Assembly: GCF_900141835.1 (NCBI RefSeq)
Contig: NZ_FQZD01000010.1
Coordinates: 1-64,000, forward strand
Source: Propionispora hippei DSM 15287
GTDB lineage: Bacteria > Bacillota > Negativicutes > Propionisporales > Propionisporaceae
Direction: 5' to 3'
Length of the DNA stretch: 64,000 bases
Each line of letters starts with the position of its first letter. Position 1 is the stretch's first letter. Shown one piece after another: positions 1-7,926 of this stretch. Under the pieces are notes generated by a model that saw nothing but the letters and a program-made list of their open reading frames with translations, did no database searches and was not told where the DNA came from. A program made the position numbers and the translations under genes.

Positions 1-246
1 TTCTTTTTCGAGCTGTCGCTCGGAACGGATGCCATAAAGATAGCCAATAAAGATCATTTTGAAAAGGACAATCGGATCTACGGGTGGTCGTCCATTATCT
101 TGACAATAGTAGGGGGTGGTCTTCTCGTATATAAACGAAAAATCTATGTATTTATCTATCTTTCTAAGCAGGTGATCTTCAGGAACTAATTGATCAATAC
201 AAACTAATTCGAATTTCATCTGCTGAGGTGCTCGTTCTTTAAGCAT
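1..246 (-). CDS. IS1182-type transposase, N-terminal part only (cut by window edge)
   Basis: The minus strand from an ATG at 246-244 reads MLKERAPQQMKFELVCIDQL and continues open to the window edge. The motifs DNGRPPVDPIVLFKM and IGYLYGIRSERQLEKE belong to the DUF772 N-terminal domain of IS1182/IS5-like DDE transposases. A good ribosome site (AGGAGG) lies a few bases upstream of the ATG. Only the first 82 residues are visible, so the catalytic DDE residues lie outside the window and it cannot be said whether the element is intact. The right end of the insertion sequence should lie between the start codon and about position 340; no terminal repeat can be fixed without the left end. Confidence 0.85.
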   Translation of the reverse strand, partial: MLKERAPQQMKFELVCIDQLVPEDHLLRKIDKYIDFSFIYEKTTPYYCQDNGRPPVDPIVLFKMIFIGYLYGIRSERQLEKE

Positions 247-268
247 ACTCTACCTCCTAACAAAATTA

Positions 269-298
269 GGTCCATGCAGAATTAATTCTACATGGACC
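269..298 (-). promoter_or_regulatory. Palindrome in transposase leader
   Basis: A 30-bp inverted repeat (GGTCCATG...CATGGACC with an AGAATTAATTCT core and one mismatched pair) lies between the transposase start and the presumed end of the element. In the transposase direction it is followed by a short T-rich stretch and then the AGGAGG ribosome site. This position suits a hairpin that damps transcription or translation entering from outside, as is known for several insertion sequences. That role is inferred. Confidence 0.5.
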
Positions 299-340
299 CT
301 CAAAAACCATTTTCATACTATATACTTTTTCAACAAGCTG

Positions 341-378
341 AAGTAAAGAGACTGCCATATTAGGCAGTCTCTTTACTT
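341..378. terminator. Strong hairpin between TSCPD gene and IS element
   Basis: A perfect 16-bp stem (AAGTAAAGAGACTGCC with its complement) closes a 6-base loop. It overlaps the last codons and stop (360-362) of the minus-strand TSCPD gene. No long T run follows on either strand, so termination efficiency is uncertain, but it is the only terminator-like structure for that gene. Confidence 0.6.
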
Positions 379-629
379 TGGCCCGCAGTCTTTATGTGCT
401 CTTCCAGGGCACTGACCAACTGATCGGCGCAGGATGTTGTTTTGTTGCCACAGCGGATGCCTCTCAGGCGGGTAATGACCTCCTCCAGTTCCATGCCTTC
501 GACCAGTTTGGCTATGGCCTGGAGATTGCCGGGACAGCCGCGGGTGAAGGATACCTGACTGAGCCGGTTGTCCTTAATGTCGAAGGAAATGGCCGTGGAG
601 CAAACGCCGGCGGTCTGATAAGTAAACAT
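360..629 (-). CDS. TSCPD domain protein (TIGR03905-like)
   Basis: This is an 89-residue protein. The segment GIRCGNKTTSCADQL near residues 57-71 is the TSCPD signature, and the N-terminal MFTYQTAGVCSTAISFDI plus RGCPGNLQAI match the small stand-alone family often named TIGR03905. The related TSCPD domain occurs at the C-terminus of B12-dependent ribonucleotide reductases, but the biochemical role of the stand-alone form is unknown. The conserved cysteines suggest metal or redox chemistry. The start is ATG at 629-627, with GAAAGGA about 9 bases upstream. It is transcribed divergently from recD2 and ends inside the hairpin at 341-378. Confidence 0.85.
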   Translation of the reverse strand: MFTYQTAGVCSTAISFDIKDNRLSQVSFTRGCPGNLQAIAKLVEGMELEEVITRLRGIRCGNKTTSCADQLVSALEEHIKTAGQSKETA

Positions 630-937
630 AATGAAAAATCCTTTCTATTGGAAAATGAAGTTTTCTGGCGCTTGCCGGCCGGACACAGTGATTCGTTTTC
701 TGGCGGCACAGCAGGAGAAACATATAGGTTTATTCTAACCCTTCGCCGGTATTCCCGCAAGAGGGTCAAATAGCTGGTTAGTACATATGTTCCGTTACGG
801 GCAGGATTTTTTCCAAGAACCTGCGAATAGTAGACCATAATGATTAACTGAGGTGTGTCTTCAAATTAACAGAATGGTTAATAACCGGTGATTTTGATTG
901 TTTGAAGACATGCGTTAGATGCAATAGGAGTATGGGT
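630..937. other. Intergenic region, divergent promoters of TSCPD gene and recD2
   Basis: This stretch of about 300 bases has no credible gene; open frames here are shadows. It must carry the promoters of the two divergent genes, but I see no near-consensus pair. It contains a perfect 6-bp inverted repeat, ATTAAC-N6-GTTAAT at 865-882, with a further TTAAC at 843-847. This could be an operator in front of recD2, but I cannot assign a regulator. Confidence 0.4.
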
Positions 938-3097
938 GTGGAAAAACTCGAAGGTATCGTTGAAACCATAACATTTCAGAGCGAGGACGGCAGCTTTAGC
1001 GTACTGAAGCTTAAGCCGCTGGAGGGCCGTACGACCGTCGCCGTGGTGGGAGCTATTTCGTCGCCGTTGGTGGGTGAACAATTGGAGCTGAGCGGCGAGT
1101 GGGTAGAACACGCCCGGTTTGGCCGGCAGTTCAAGGTAGGTTCCTGCAAGCGAGTTGCGCCGACCGATGTTAAGGGACTGGAGCGTTTCCTGGCTTCCGG
1201 TGCCATCAAAGGGATTGGTCCGGCTATGGCGGCCCGGCTGGTCAAGAGTTTTGGCTTGAAGGTGCTGGAAGTCATTGAGTTTGCGCCGCACCGGCTGGTG
1301 GAAGTCGAGGGCATTGGCAGCAAGAAGGCCGAGATGATCCGTGCTTCGTTTGGCGAACAGTCCGAGATGCGGGAACTGATGCTGTTTCTGGAAAGCCATG
1401 GCGTCACCGGTGCTTATGCGGCAAAGATTTATGCCCAGTACGGTTCCTTCTCGGTGGAAGTGCTGCAGGACAATCCATACCGTTTGGCGGCCGAAGTGGA
1501 CGGCATCGGCTTCCGCACCGCCGATCAGATCGCCCGGTCGCTGGGGGTGGAGAAAAATCACACCGACCGGTTGACGGCGGGAATTGATTTTGCCCTGCTG
1601 CAGACGGCCCAGGCCGGTCACTGCTGTGTACCTGAGGAACTGCTGGTGCAGGAAACGGCCAAGCTGCTGCTGGCGGACAGTGCCGAAATTGCCGTCCACC
1701 TGTCCTCGCTGATTAAAGGAGGCCGTCTGTGTACCGAGGATTTTCACGGCATGGTGCTCATCTATCCTCAGTATTTGTACTATGCTGAAAAGCGGGTTGC
1801 CGCGCGTTTGCTGGAACTAAAGGACAAGGCCAAACAGGCTCCTCACAGCGATTTCAGTCAAATTGTTACCGACTGGGAGGCGGCTGCCGCCATTCAACTG
1901 GCCCCTGCCCAGCGGCAGGCTATCGAGGCGGCGCTGGAGCACGGCGTGCTGACGCTGACCGGCGGTCCGGGGACGGGGAAAACCACGGTTGTCAAGGGGA
2001 TTTTGGCTGTTTTGGAGCAGGCCGGGTTTAAAATCCTGCTGGGGGCGCCAACCGGCAGGGCGGCCAAGCGGCTGGCGGAAACGACCGGACGGGAGGCTTC
2101 CACCGTGCACCGATTGTTGGAGGCGACCGGCGGCGCCGAGGGAGCAGCGTTGTTTGCCCGCGATGAGGACAATCCTTTGGATGCCGATGTGGTCATTATT
2201 GACGAGGTATCAATGATGGACATTGCGCTGATGGGGTATTTCCTAAGAGCAGTGCCTGACGGCTGCCGGGTTATTCTGGTCGGTGATGTTGACCAACTGC
2301 CGGCGGTAGGCCCCGGCTCGGTGTTGAAAGATATTCTGCGTTCCGGCAGTGTGCCGGTGGTCCGGCTGACTGAAGTGTTCCGGCAGGCTGGCGAAAGCAT
2401 GATTGTGTTAAACGCTCACCGGATTAATAAGGGACAGCCGCCGGATGTGACGAGCAGTCTGGAGTTTCAGTTTATTGAAATGGCATCAAGTGAGTTAACG
2501 GCGCAGAAAATAGTCGATCTGTGCTGCCGGCAACTGCCGGAAGAAGGCTACGATGCGCTGCAGGAGGTGCAGGTTCTGGCACCTATGCACCGCCTGGACT
2601 GCGGCGTGGAAAATTTAAACAAGCTGTTGCAGCAGGCCCTGAACCCCCGGCAGGAGGGAAAAGAAGAAATTAACGGCTTGCATCAATCCATCCGGGAAGG
2701 TGACAAGGTGATGCAAACCCGCAATAACTATATCAAGGGTGTGTTTAACGGCGATATCGGCTATGTGGCGGCAGTGGAGGAGGGCCGGGTACGGGTGCGC
2801 TACCCGGAGCATGAGGTGGTGTATGAGCACGGCGAGGTGGACGAGCTTAAGCTGTCCTATGCGATGAGTGTGCATAAAAGTCAGGGCAGTGAATATCCGG
2901 TAGTGGTAATGCCGTTGGTGCCGGGGCATCATATCATGCTGCAGCGCAACCTCTTGTATACGGCGGTGACCCGGGCCAAGGAGCGGGTGGTGCTGCTGGG
3001 GACCAAGGCGGCGCTTCATACCGCACTGGCCAATGACCGGACTAAGAAACGTTACTCGCTGCTGGCCGAGCGCCTGCGGGGTGAGACCTTGTGCTGA
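938..3097 (+). CDS. recD2: ATP-dependent RecD2 DNA helicase (RecD-like, SF1B)
   Basis: This is a protein of about 719 residues. N-terminal EKLEGIVETITFQSEDGSF is typical of RecD2 and is followed by helix-hairpin-helix motifs (residues about 85-180). The helicase core has Walker A GGPGTGKTT (about 342-350), Walker B VIIDEVSMMD (about 418-427), QLPAVGPG, and the C-terminal motifs YAMSVHKSQGSE and YTAVTRAKERV. RecD2 is a 5'-3' helicase found in bacteria without RecBC and takes part in replication-fork and mismatch/recombination repair. GTG at 938 is preferred because AGGAG lies 7 bases upstream; ATG at 932 is too close to that site, and an in-frame TTG at 902 has none. It overlaps comF by 7 bases, so the two are co-transcribed. 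Confidence 0.95.
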   Translation: MEKLEGIVETITFQSEDGSFSVLKLKPLEGRTTVAVVGAISSPLVGEQLELSGEWVEHARFGRQFKVGSCKRVAPTDVKGLERFLASGAIKGIGPAMAARLVKSFGLKVLEVIEFAPHRLVEVEGIGSKKAEMIRASFGEQSEMRELMLFLESHGVTGAYAAKIYAQYGSFSVEVLQDNPYRLAAEVDGIGFRTADQIARSLGVEKNHTDRLTAGIDFALLQTAQAGHCCVPEELLVQETAKLLLADSAEIAVHLSSLIKGGRLCTEDFHGMVLIYPQYLYYAEKRVAARLLELKDKAKQAPHSDFSQIVTDWEAAAAIQLAPAQRQAIEAALEHGVLTLTGGPGTGKTTVVKGILAVLEQAGFKILLGAPTGRAAKRLAETTGREASTVHRLLEATGGAEGAALFARDEDNPLDADVVIIDEVSMMDIALMGYFLRAVPDGCRVILVGDVDQLPAVGPGSVLKDILRSGSVPVVRLTEVFRQAGESMIVLNAHRINKGQPPDVTSSLEFQFIEMASSELTAQKIVDLCCRQLPEEGYDALQEVQVLAPMHRLDCGVENLNKLLQQALNPRQEGKEEINGLHQSIREGDKVMQTRNNYIKGVFNGDIGYVAAVEEGRVRVRYPEHEVVYEHGEVDELKLSYAMSVHKSQGSEYPVVVMPLVPGHHIMLQRNLLYTAVTRAKERVVLLGTKAALHTALANDRTKKRYSLLAERLRGETLC

Positions 3098-3753
3098 AAA
3101 AGCTGTGGCTTGCCTGGCTGGATCTTGTCTATCCGCCGAAGTGTCCGGCCTGTCGTAGCTCTGTAGCCGAACAGGGAGCCTGGTGTACCCGCTGTCTCCA
3201 TGTCATCAGCCGGCCGCCGCTGGAGGCGGCCATGCAGGTACGGCGGCTGCGGGCGCTCGATGACTGTCTGATATTATACGAATATGCCTATGGCCTTAAG
3301 CGGCTGTTGCACGATATGAAATTCCGCCGGGACGAGCGACAGGTGGCGGCACTGGTCTGGCTGCTGGACAGGGCTTTGGCCGGAAAAACACTGCCGGCTT
3401 ATGAATGGGTAATTCCGGTGCCGCTTGCCGCCGGCCGGCTTAAAGAACGGGGCTATAACCAGACGGAGCGGATTTTCGAACCCTGGTGCCGGGAGGCCTT
3501 TCCCGGAGTCTGGCAGCCTGATTTGCTGGTGCGGCGGCGCGATACACAGCCCCAGTGGGAGCTGAGTCTGGGGGAGCGGCGGCGCAATGTAAAAGGCGCG
3601 TTTTCCGTAACGCGCCCTCAGGAGGTCAAAGACCGGCATATTTTATTGGTCGACGATATTTTCACCAGCGGCGCTACGATGGACGCCTGCGCCCAAGCGT
3701 TAAAACAAGCCGGCGCAGTTCGGGTGAGCGGTCTGGCCTTGGCCGGTGGCTAG
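3091..3753 (+). CDS. comF: ComF family protein (phosphoribosyltransferase fold)
   Basis: This 220-residue protein has an N-terminal zinc ribbon (CPAC near residue 18 and CTRC near 33) and a C-terminal PRPP-binding loop, LLVDDIFTSGAT (about 186-197), the two halves expected of ComFC. ComFC is required for DNA uptake in naturally competent bacteria, and in Bacillus the gene likewise precedes yvyF-flgM. The GTG start lies inside the end of recD2. The stop codon shares the palindrome CTAG (3750-3753) with the stop of the convergent HD-GYP gene, so the two genes meet tail to tail with no space between them. Whether the strain is competent cannot be told from one gene. Confidence 0.92.
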   Translation: MLKKLWLAWLDLVYPPKCPACRSSVAEQGAWCTRCLHVISRPPLEAAMQVRRLRALDDCLILYEYAYGLKRLLHDMKFRRDERQVAALVWLLDRALAGKTLPAYEWVIPVPLAAGRLKERGYNQTERIFEPWCREAFPGVWQPDLLVRRRDTQPQWELSLGERRRNVKGAFSVTRPQEVKDRHILLVDDIFTSGATMDACAQALKQAGAVRVSGLALAGG

Positions 3754-4349
3754 CCCAAGGCGTCGATAAAGGCTCTGACCACTTCCGGATCAAGGGCCAT
3801 GCCGGACAGACTCAACAGTTCCCGGACAGCCTCTTCCTTGGTCTTAGCCCAATTTTGCGTACAGGGATTGATGAACCGGTCGTAATGGTCGGCTACGGCA
3901 ATAATCCGGGCGCCCAGGGGAATGTTAACCCCTTTCAGCCGTTTAGGGTAGCCTTTGCCGTCCCAGCGCTCATGGTGATAACGGATATAGGGGATGAGCT
4001 CCTGGCAGCAGGCGATGTTTTCCAGCATGTTGCTGCCCGCGTTACAGTGGTTTTTGTAAACGCTCAGTTCCCGCGTCGAGAGATAGGGCATTTTAGCCAG
4101 AATGGCACTGGGCACAGTGATCTGTCCCAGGTCGTGCAGCATAGCCGCGCAACGGATCCGCTCAATTTCTTCCCGGGGCAGGCGCATTTTTGCGGCAACG
4201 CTTACCGCATAGTTGGCCACCTGGTGGCTATGCAAATATAAGTTGGTGCTTTTCAGTTCGATCAGATGCATGAGATTGGTCATCATGGCGCCCAAAGTCT
4301 CTGTATTCGCGTAGATTTCAGGAGGGTGCATTAAGGTAAGCATATACAC
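3750..4349 (-). CDS. HD-GYP domain protein, probable cyclic-di-GMP phosphodiesterase
   Basis: This is a 199-residue single-domain protein. The HD pair is at residues 72-73 (AAMLHDLGQI) and the GYP signature HHERWDGKGYP at about 125-135, followed by GARIIAVADHYDRF. These are the metal-binding and catalytic elements of HD-GYP phosphodiesterases, which hydrolyse c-di-GMP to GMP. There is no receiver or sensor domain, so any control must come from partners or expression. The start is GTG at 4349-4347, with GAGGAAAGG about 9 bases upstream; an ATG two codons later is possible. It sits next to the flagellar operon but on the opposite strand. A role in the swim/stick decision is plausible but inferred. 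Confidence 0.9.
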   Translation of the reverse strand: MYMLTLMHPPEIYANTETLGAMMTNLMHLIELKSTNLYLHSHQVANYAVSVAAKMRLPREEIERIRCAAMLHDLGQITVPSAILAKMPYLSTRELSVYKNHCNAGSNMLENIACCQELIPYIRYHHERWDGKGYPKRLKGVNIPLGARIIAVADHYDRFINPCTQNWAKTKEEAVRELLSLSGMALDPEVVRAFIDALG

Positions 4350-4701
4350 GACAAACTGCCTTTCCTCATAAAGTCAAATATAATGTAATTTAGCCAAAAA
4401 GTGATATAATCCTGCTTGTTTGAAAAAAAAACTGACGAATTGTGCAGACACTGTCAAAACAGACTGGTACAAGCAGGGAAAAACCATTATAATAAGAATA
4501 CAGATTAGAGCGTGTTTTCAAACTATCCGAAACGCTCCCTGACGGCGCTTTTTGGGTCATACTTCGTTAAATTTTTTGAAATAGGGACCACTATTCCTGT
4601 GGAAATTTAACTTGTCTGGTGCAAAATCACTCGACATGGATTATTCAATTAGTTTGAAAGCACACACTGGCGGTTGCCAGAACGGGGAAGGGGTCGGTAT
4701 T
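4350..4701. other. Divergent intergenic region with candidate promoter upstream of the flagellar operon
   Basis: The region lies between the HD-GYP gene (minus) and yvyF (plus). A TATAAT at 4488-4493 with a weak upstream hexamer (TGGTAC at 4465-4470, 17-base spacing) may start plus-strand transcription. The inverted-repeat element described at 4507-4668 is inserted between this box and yvyF, so it would form much of the mRNA leader. The open frame that begins at TTG 4612 lies inside that element and is not a gene start. Confidence 0.35.
4507..4668. mobile_element. MITE-like element, copy 1 (imperfect terminal inverted repeats)
   Basis: About 162 bases that align along their whole length with 39654-39817 (copy 2). 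The ends are AGAGCGTGTTTTCAAACTA and TTAGTTTGAAAGCACACACT, decayed versions of the perfect 19-bp terminal repeats seen in copy 2. Shared internal blocks include CCGAAACGCTCCCTGACGGC and ATCACTCGACATGGAT. It has no coding capacity. No clear target duplication is visible. The copy has diverged from copy 2 in many scattered positions, so it is probably old and immobile. Confidence 0.8.
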
Positions 4702-5100
4702 ATGGGCTTGAAAAATTGTCCGGAATGCGGAAAAATATTTGTGGATAGTCCTGCCGGAATGTGTCCGGCTTGTGTGGAGCAGGAAGAGCGGGACGAAATA
4801 AAGATTGTTGATTTTTTGCGGGAATCGGGCAATGCCGCCTCGATCGAAGAAATTCATGAGTCCACAGGCGTAAAGGAAAGAACTATCCTGCACATGATGC
4901 GTAAGGGCCGGTTTATGGGCGATTTTGAAATTAGCTATGCCTGTGAGTCTTGTGGTGCTCCGATTGTGGAAGGCCGGGTATGCGCGGCCTGTAGTAAAAA
5001 TATCATCAACCAGATGAAGCAGTCAGCGGAAAAGGAAGCGCAGAAATCGCTGGAATTTAAAAAAGCCGGTCGGATGTACAGCAATCTTGATAAAAAATAA
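4702..5100 (+). CDS. yvyF: Flagellar-operon protein YvyF/TIGR03826 family
   Basis: This 132-residue protein starts MGLKNCPECGKIFVDSPAG. It carries an N-terminal pair CPEC...CPAC (residues 6-24) and a second pair CESC...CAAC near residues 82-98, so two zinc ribbons flank a helix-turn-helix-like middle part (SIEEIHESTGVKERTILHMM). This matches the TIGR03826/YvyF family that sits between comF and flgM in Bacillus. The molecular function is unknown; the fold suggests nucleic-acid or sigma-factor-related binding. ATG 4702 has a G-rich ribosome site (GGGGAAGGGG). A longer frame from 4612 would run into the repeat element and is rejected. It is the first gene of the flagellar operon. Confidence 0.85.
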   Translation: MGLKNCPECGKIFVDSPAGMCPACVEQEERDEIKIVDFLRESGNAASIEEIHESTGVKERTILHMMRKGRFMGDFEISYACESCGAPIVEGRVCAACSKNIINQMKQSAEKEAQKSLEFKKAGRMYSNLDKK

Positions 5101-5193
5101 AAAGAAAACCGTAATTAGGCGATACATGGAGAAAATAAGATATAATCTTATAAAACCGATGAAAATGAGAGATAAACGATTTTGGGCAGGGAT

Positions 5194-5221
5194 TAATATC
5201 CTTGCTTTTTTTTTCGATACT
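5194..5221 (+). promoter_or_regulatory. Candidate sigma-28 (SigD/FliA) promoter before flgM
   Basis: TAAT at 5194-5197, 16 bases, then TCGATACT at 5214-5221. The Bacillus sigma-D consensus is TAAA-N15-GCCGATAT. The same spacing and CGATA core recur in front of flagellin (14335-14362), which supports both. A sigma-28 promoter here would give the classic feedback in which FlgM is made under its own target sigma factor. Confidence 0.45.
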
Positions 5222-5303
5222 TATATAGAGGAAAATCTGGTGCCTTGTGTTAGTCAAAGTAGTTTAAATGATCAAGGCATTGGAAAGTGCGAGGTGCGTT
5301 AGC

Positions 5304-5582
5304 GTGATTATTTCAGGAAAACAAGTACAAAGTATCGTAAAAGTTTACGGAGAACAAAACAAGCTGAATAAGGGAGTTAAGCAGGAAAAACCGGAGGCGG
5401 CCAAATCACAGGATGAAGTTATCCTTTCCGCTAATGCCCAGGAGTTTGGTCAGTATCTGTCAAGCCTGCAAAGCATGTCCGGCGTAAGGCAGGATAAGGT
5501 GAATGATCTGTCCGAACGGGTTCAATCCGGCACCTATAAAATGGATGCCCGGGCGGTTGCCGAAAAGATGCTGGGCTTTTAG
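5304..5582 (+). CDS. flgM: Anti-sigma-28 factor FlgM
   Basis: This is a 92-residue protein beginning MIISGKQVQSIVKVYGEQNK. The C-terminal half (DEVILSANAQEFGQYLSS... KVNDLSERVQSGTYKM... AVAEKMLGF) is the sigma-28-binding helical region of FlgM. FlgM holds sigma-28 inactive until the hook-basal body is finished and then leaves through the flagellar export gate. GTG 5304 is chosen because GAGGTG lies 8 bases upstream; the longer frame from 5268 adds residues without family similarity. It is followed by flgN after 30 bases. Confidence 0.92.
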   Translation: MIISGKQVQSIVKVYGEQNKLNKGVKQEKPEAAKSQDEVILSANAQEFGQYLSSLQSMSGVRQDKVNDLSERVQSGTYKMDARAVAEKMLGF

Positions 5583-5612
5583 CCAATAAATATTGTTAGG
5601 GAGAGAATAACG

Positions 5613-6110
5613 GTGGAAGAGTTATGCAATAAATTAACGGTGCTTCTGACCGATATGCTGCAAGTGTATACCAACATTCTGGCACTGGGCAAACGGAAAA
5701 AGGATGCCTTGGTAGCCGGTAAGGTTAATGAACTGGAGACAATCACCAAGGAAGAGGAGCAGCTCATTCTGCAGGCAGGCAAGCTGGAAAAGACGAGAAC
5801 GGGCATTACCCAGGATATTCTTGCTAAAAGCGGACTGCAGACGGATAAGCTGACGCTAACCGAAATCAAGGATTTAGCCGGTAGCGATATAGCGGAACAG
5901 TTATCCCGCCTGGGCGATGAGCTGGGTGCCGCGCTGCAGGAAATTAAAGCAACGAATGAGCTCAATACCAAGCTGATTCAGCGGGCTATGGCCTATGTGG
6001 ATTATAACATAAATATTTTGACACAACACAGCACCGGTCCCGTCTATGCGGCGCAGGGCCAGGCCGGGAAAAGCGTGCAATCCCGGATGCTGGTTGATCA
6101 GAAGGCATAG
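5613..6110 (+). CDS. flgN: FlgN-family export chaperone for hook-associated proteins
   Basis: This 165-residue protein is almost entirely helical and charged (EELCNKLTVLLTDMLQVYTNILALGKRKKDALV at the N-terminus, split here only by wording), with the Pfam FlgN arrangement: early amphipathic helices, a hinge, and a C-terminal helix (TKLIQRAMAYVDYNIN) that binds FlgK and FlgL. It is cytoplasmic and delivers FlgK/FlgL to the export apparatus. It lies between flgM and flgK, as in Bacillus (YvyG). The start is GTG 5613, preceded by a weak GGGAGAG. Confidence 0.88.
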   Translation: MEELCNKLTVLLTDMLQVYTNILALGKRKKDALVAGKVNELETITKEEEQLILQAGKLEKTRTGITQDILAKSGLQTDKLTLTEIKDLAGSDIAEQLSRLGDELGAALQEIKATNELNTKLIQRAMAYVDYNINILTQHSTGPVYAAQGQAGKSVQSRMLVDQKA

Positions 6111-6123
6111 AGGTGGTTATTTC

Positions 6124-7911
6124 ATGAATTCTACTTTTGGCGGCTTGAATACAGTTATACGCGGTCTGGCGGCTCAGCAGGCCGGCTTGGATACGGTAGG
6201 TCACAACGTTTCCAATGCCAATACAACCGGCTATTCACGGCAGACGGTGAATCTGGTCACGACAACTCCGGATACCCTTTATTCCAATAACGGCACCATG
6301 CAAAAGGGCAGCGGGGTTAATGTGCAATCCATTACCCGGATCCGTGATTTTTTAATTGACAAGCAAATGTGGGAAGGCATTTCCACCCTGAATGCCGGCA
6401 AGTCGAAACAGGACTCGTTAAGCAAAGTGGAAACCATTCTGAACGATACATCAGACACCGGCGTACAGTCGGTAATGAATGATTTCTGGGATTCCTGGCA
6501 GACGCTGGCGACCAGCGCTTCCGACGATGGAACGCGGATGGCCGTGCGGGAACAGGGCGTGACTTTGGCTAATACCATTCAAACGGCAGCCAGCCAGTTG
6601 ACTGATATGGTAAGCGATATTAACGATACAATTACGACAAAAGTAAAGAGCATCAATCAACTGACGTCGGAAATCAGCAGTCTTAACAAGCAGATTTTTG
6701 CCGTCGAGGCGGGAGGCACCGATAATGCCAACGATTTGCGTGACCGCCGGGACGCTTTGGTAGACGACCTGTCGGGGATGGTGGATGTCCGGGTCACTGA
6801 GGACAGTTCGGGCCGGTATATTATCCAGAGTGCCAGTACGACCCTGGTTAGCGCTACCGACTACACTGCATTGAAGACGGTATCCTCAAAGGATGCTGAT
6901 TATGGTTATAGCCTTGTGAATGTTGCCGATGCGCAAACCGGACAGGTGCTTAACTTTACCAATGGCGAATTGAGCAGCATGATTGATATGCGGGATAATG
7001 CTTCGACCGGTATAAAAAGCTATCTTAACAATCTAAGCACCATGAGCCAGTTTTTGCTAACTGATTTTAATGCCGTGCATAAGACTGGCTATGGTACGAA
7101 TAACAGTACCGGGAATAATTTCTTTGGCGATGCGTCAGCTGATTATAGTGACGCAACAGCTACGGCGTCTTATACTAAAGCCGACTGGATTGACAAACTG
7201 GCGGTGAATCAAGCTTTGTTTACGACAGACGGTTTGGCAAAGATTGCTGCCAAAACCTCGGCCAACGCAATTGCGGTGACGCAAAGCAATACCGGCGGCG
7301 GGGCAGCGAGTATTGCTTCAGCAACCGGTAACTATACAAATGGCGACACGGCTACGTCGGTAAAGGTAAATCTTACCGTTGCTGCCGGAGTTGTGACGAA
7401 AGTTTCCTATTCTACTTCGACCGATGGCGGAAAAACCTGGGGTACGTCGACCGATATAGCGGGCGCCGGTCCTTATACCATGACGATTAATGGTATTACC
7501 GTGAATTTGAACGTGGCGGCATCGGCTTCCAACCAAACCGGCGACCAGTACAATTTTACGTTGTCAAAGGGTAATGTGGCCAGCGGTGATAATGCGGTGA
7601 ATTTAAGTAAACGGTTAAAAAACGACACCAGTGCGCTGTTGGGAAATAAAACGCTGGATGGTTACTATTCCACAGTGGTTACCTCACTGGGAGTTCAAAG
7701 TCAAAACGCAAAGCGGCTGACCACCAATCAGCAGACACTGGTGAACCAGACGACTAATTGGCGGGCTTCGGTTTCGGGAGTAAGTACCGATGAGGAACTG
7801 ACGAATATGATCCGGTTCCAAAAAGGCTACAGTTCGGCGGCTAGGGTACTGACCGCGATGGACGAAATGCTTGATAAATTAATCAATGGTACCGGCACAG
7901 TCGGCAGATAA
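6124..7911 (+). CDS. flgK: Flagellar hook-associated protein 1 (FlgK, HAP1)
   Basis: This 595-residue protein starts MNSTFGGLNTVIRGLAAQQ with GHNVSNANTTGYSRQ, the signature of rod/hook proteins. The C-terminus has VSGVSTDEELTNMIRFQKGY, the FlgK/FlgE C-terminal domain. FlgK forms the first ring of the hook-filament junction. Residues about 385-482 form an extra beta-rich insert (motifs YSTSTDGGKTWGT and TGDQYNF) that resembles inserts in FlgL and flagellin from this window. ATG 6124 follows GAGGTGG; a longer frame from 6046 overlaps flgN and is not likely. FlgL follows after 15 bases. Confidence 0.95.
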   Translation: MNSTFGGLNTVIRGLAAQQAGLDTVGHNVSNANTTGYSRQTVNLVTTTPDTLYSNNGTMQKGSGVNVQSITRIRDFLIDKQMWEGISTLNAGKSKQDSLSKVETILNDTSDTGVQSVMNDFWDSWQTLATSASDDGTRMAVREQGVTLANTIQTAASQLTDMVSDINDTITTKVKSINQLTSEISSLNKQIFAVEAGGTDNANDLRDRRDALVDDLSGMVDVRVTEDSSGRYIIQSASTTLVSATDYTALKTVSSKDADYGYSLVNVADAQTGQVLNFTNGELSSMIDMRDNASTGIKSYLNNLSTMSQFLLTDFNAVHKTGYGTNNSTGNNFFGDASADYSDATATASYTKADWIDKLAVNQALFTTDGLAKIAAKTSANAIAVTQSNTGGGAASIASATGNYTNGDTATSVKVNLTVAAGVVTKVSYSTSTDGGKTWGTSTDIAGAGPYTMTINGITVNLNVAASASNQTGDQYNFTLSKGNVASGDNAVNLSKRLKNDTSALLGNKTLDGYYSTVVTSLGVQSQNAKRLTTNQQTLVNQTTNWRASVSGVSTDEELTNMIRFQKGYSSAARVLTAMDEMLDKLINGTGTVGR

Positions 7912-7926
7912 GGAGTGTGAAGTACT

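Noticed and set aside
878-1747. Long minus-strand open frame (289 codons) inside recD2
   Set aside because: It is a shadow of a G+C-rich coding region. It has low-complexity, family-less sequence and no ribosome site, while the plus strand encodes a clear helicase.
4612-4701. Upstream extension of the yvyF frame starting at TTG 4612
   Set aside because: It lies within the inverted-repeat element, has no family similarity, and ATG 4702 has a better ribosome site and matches the family start.
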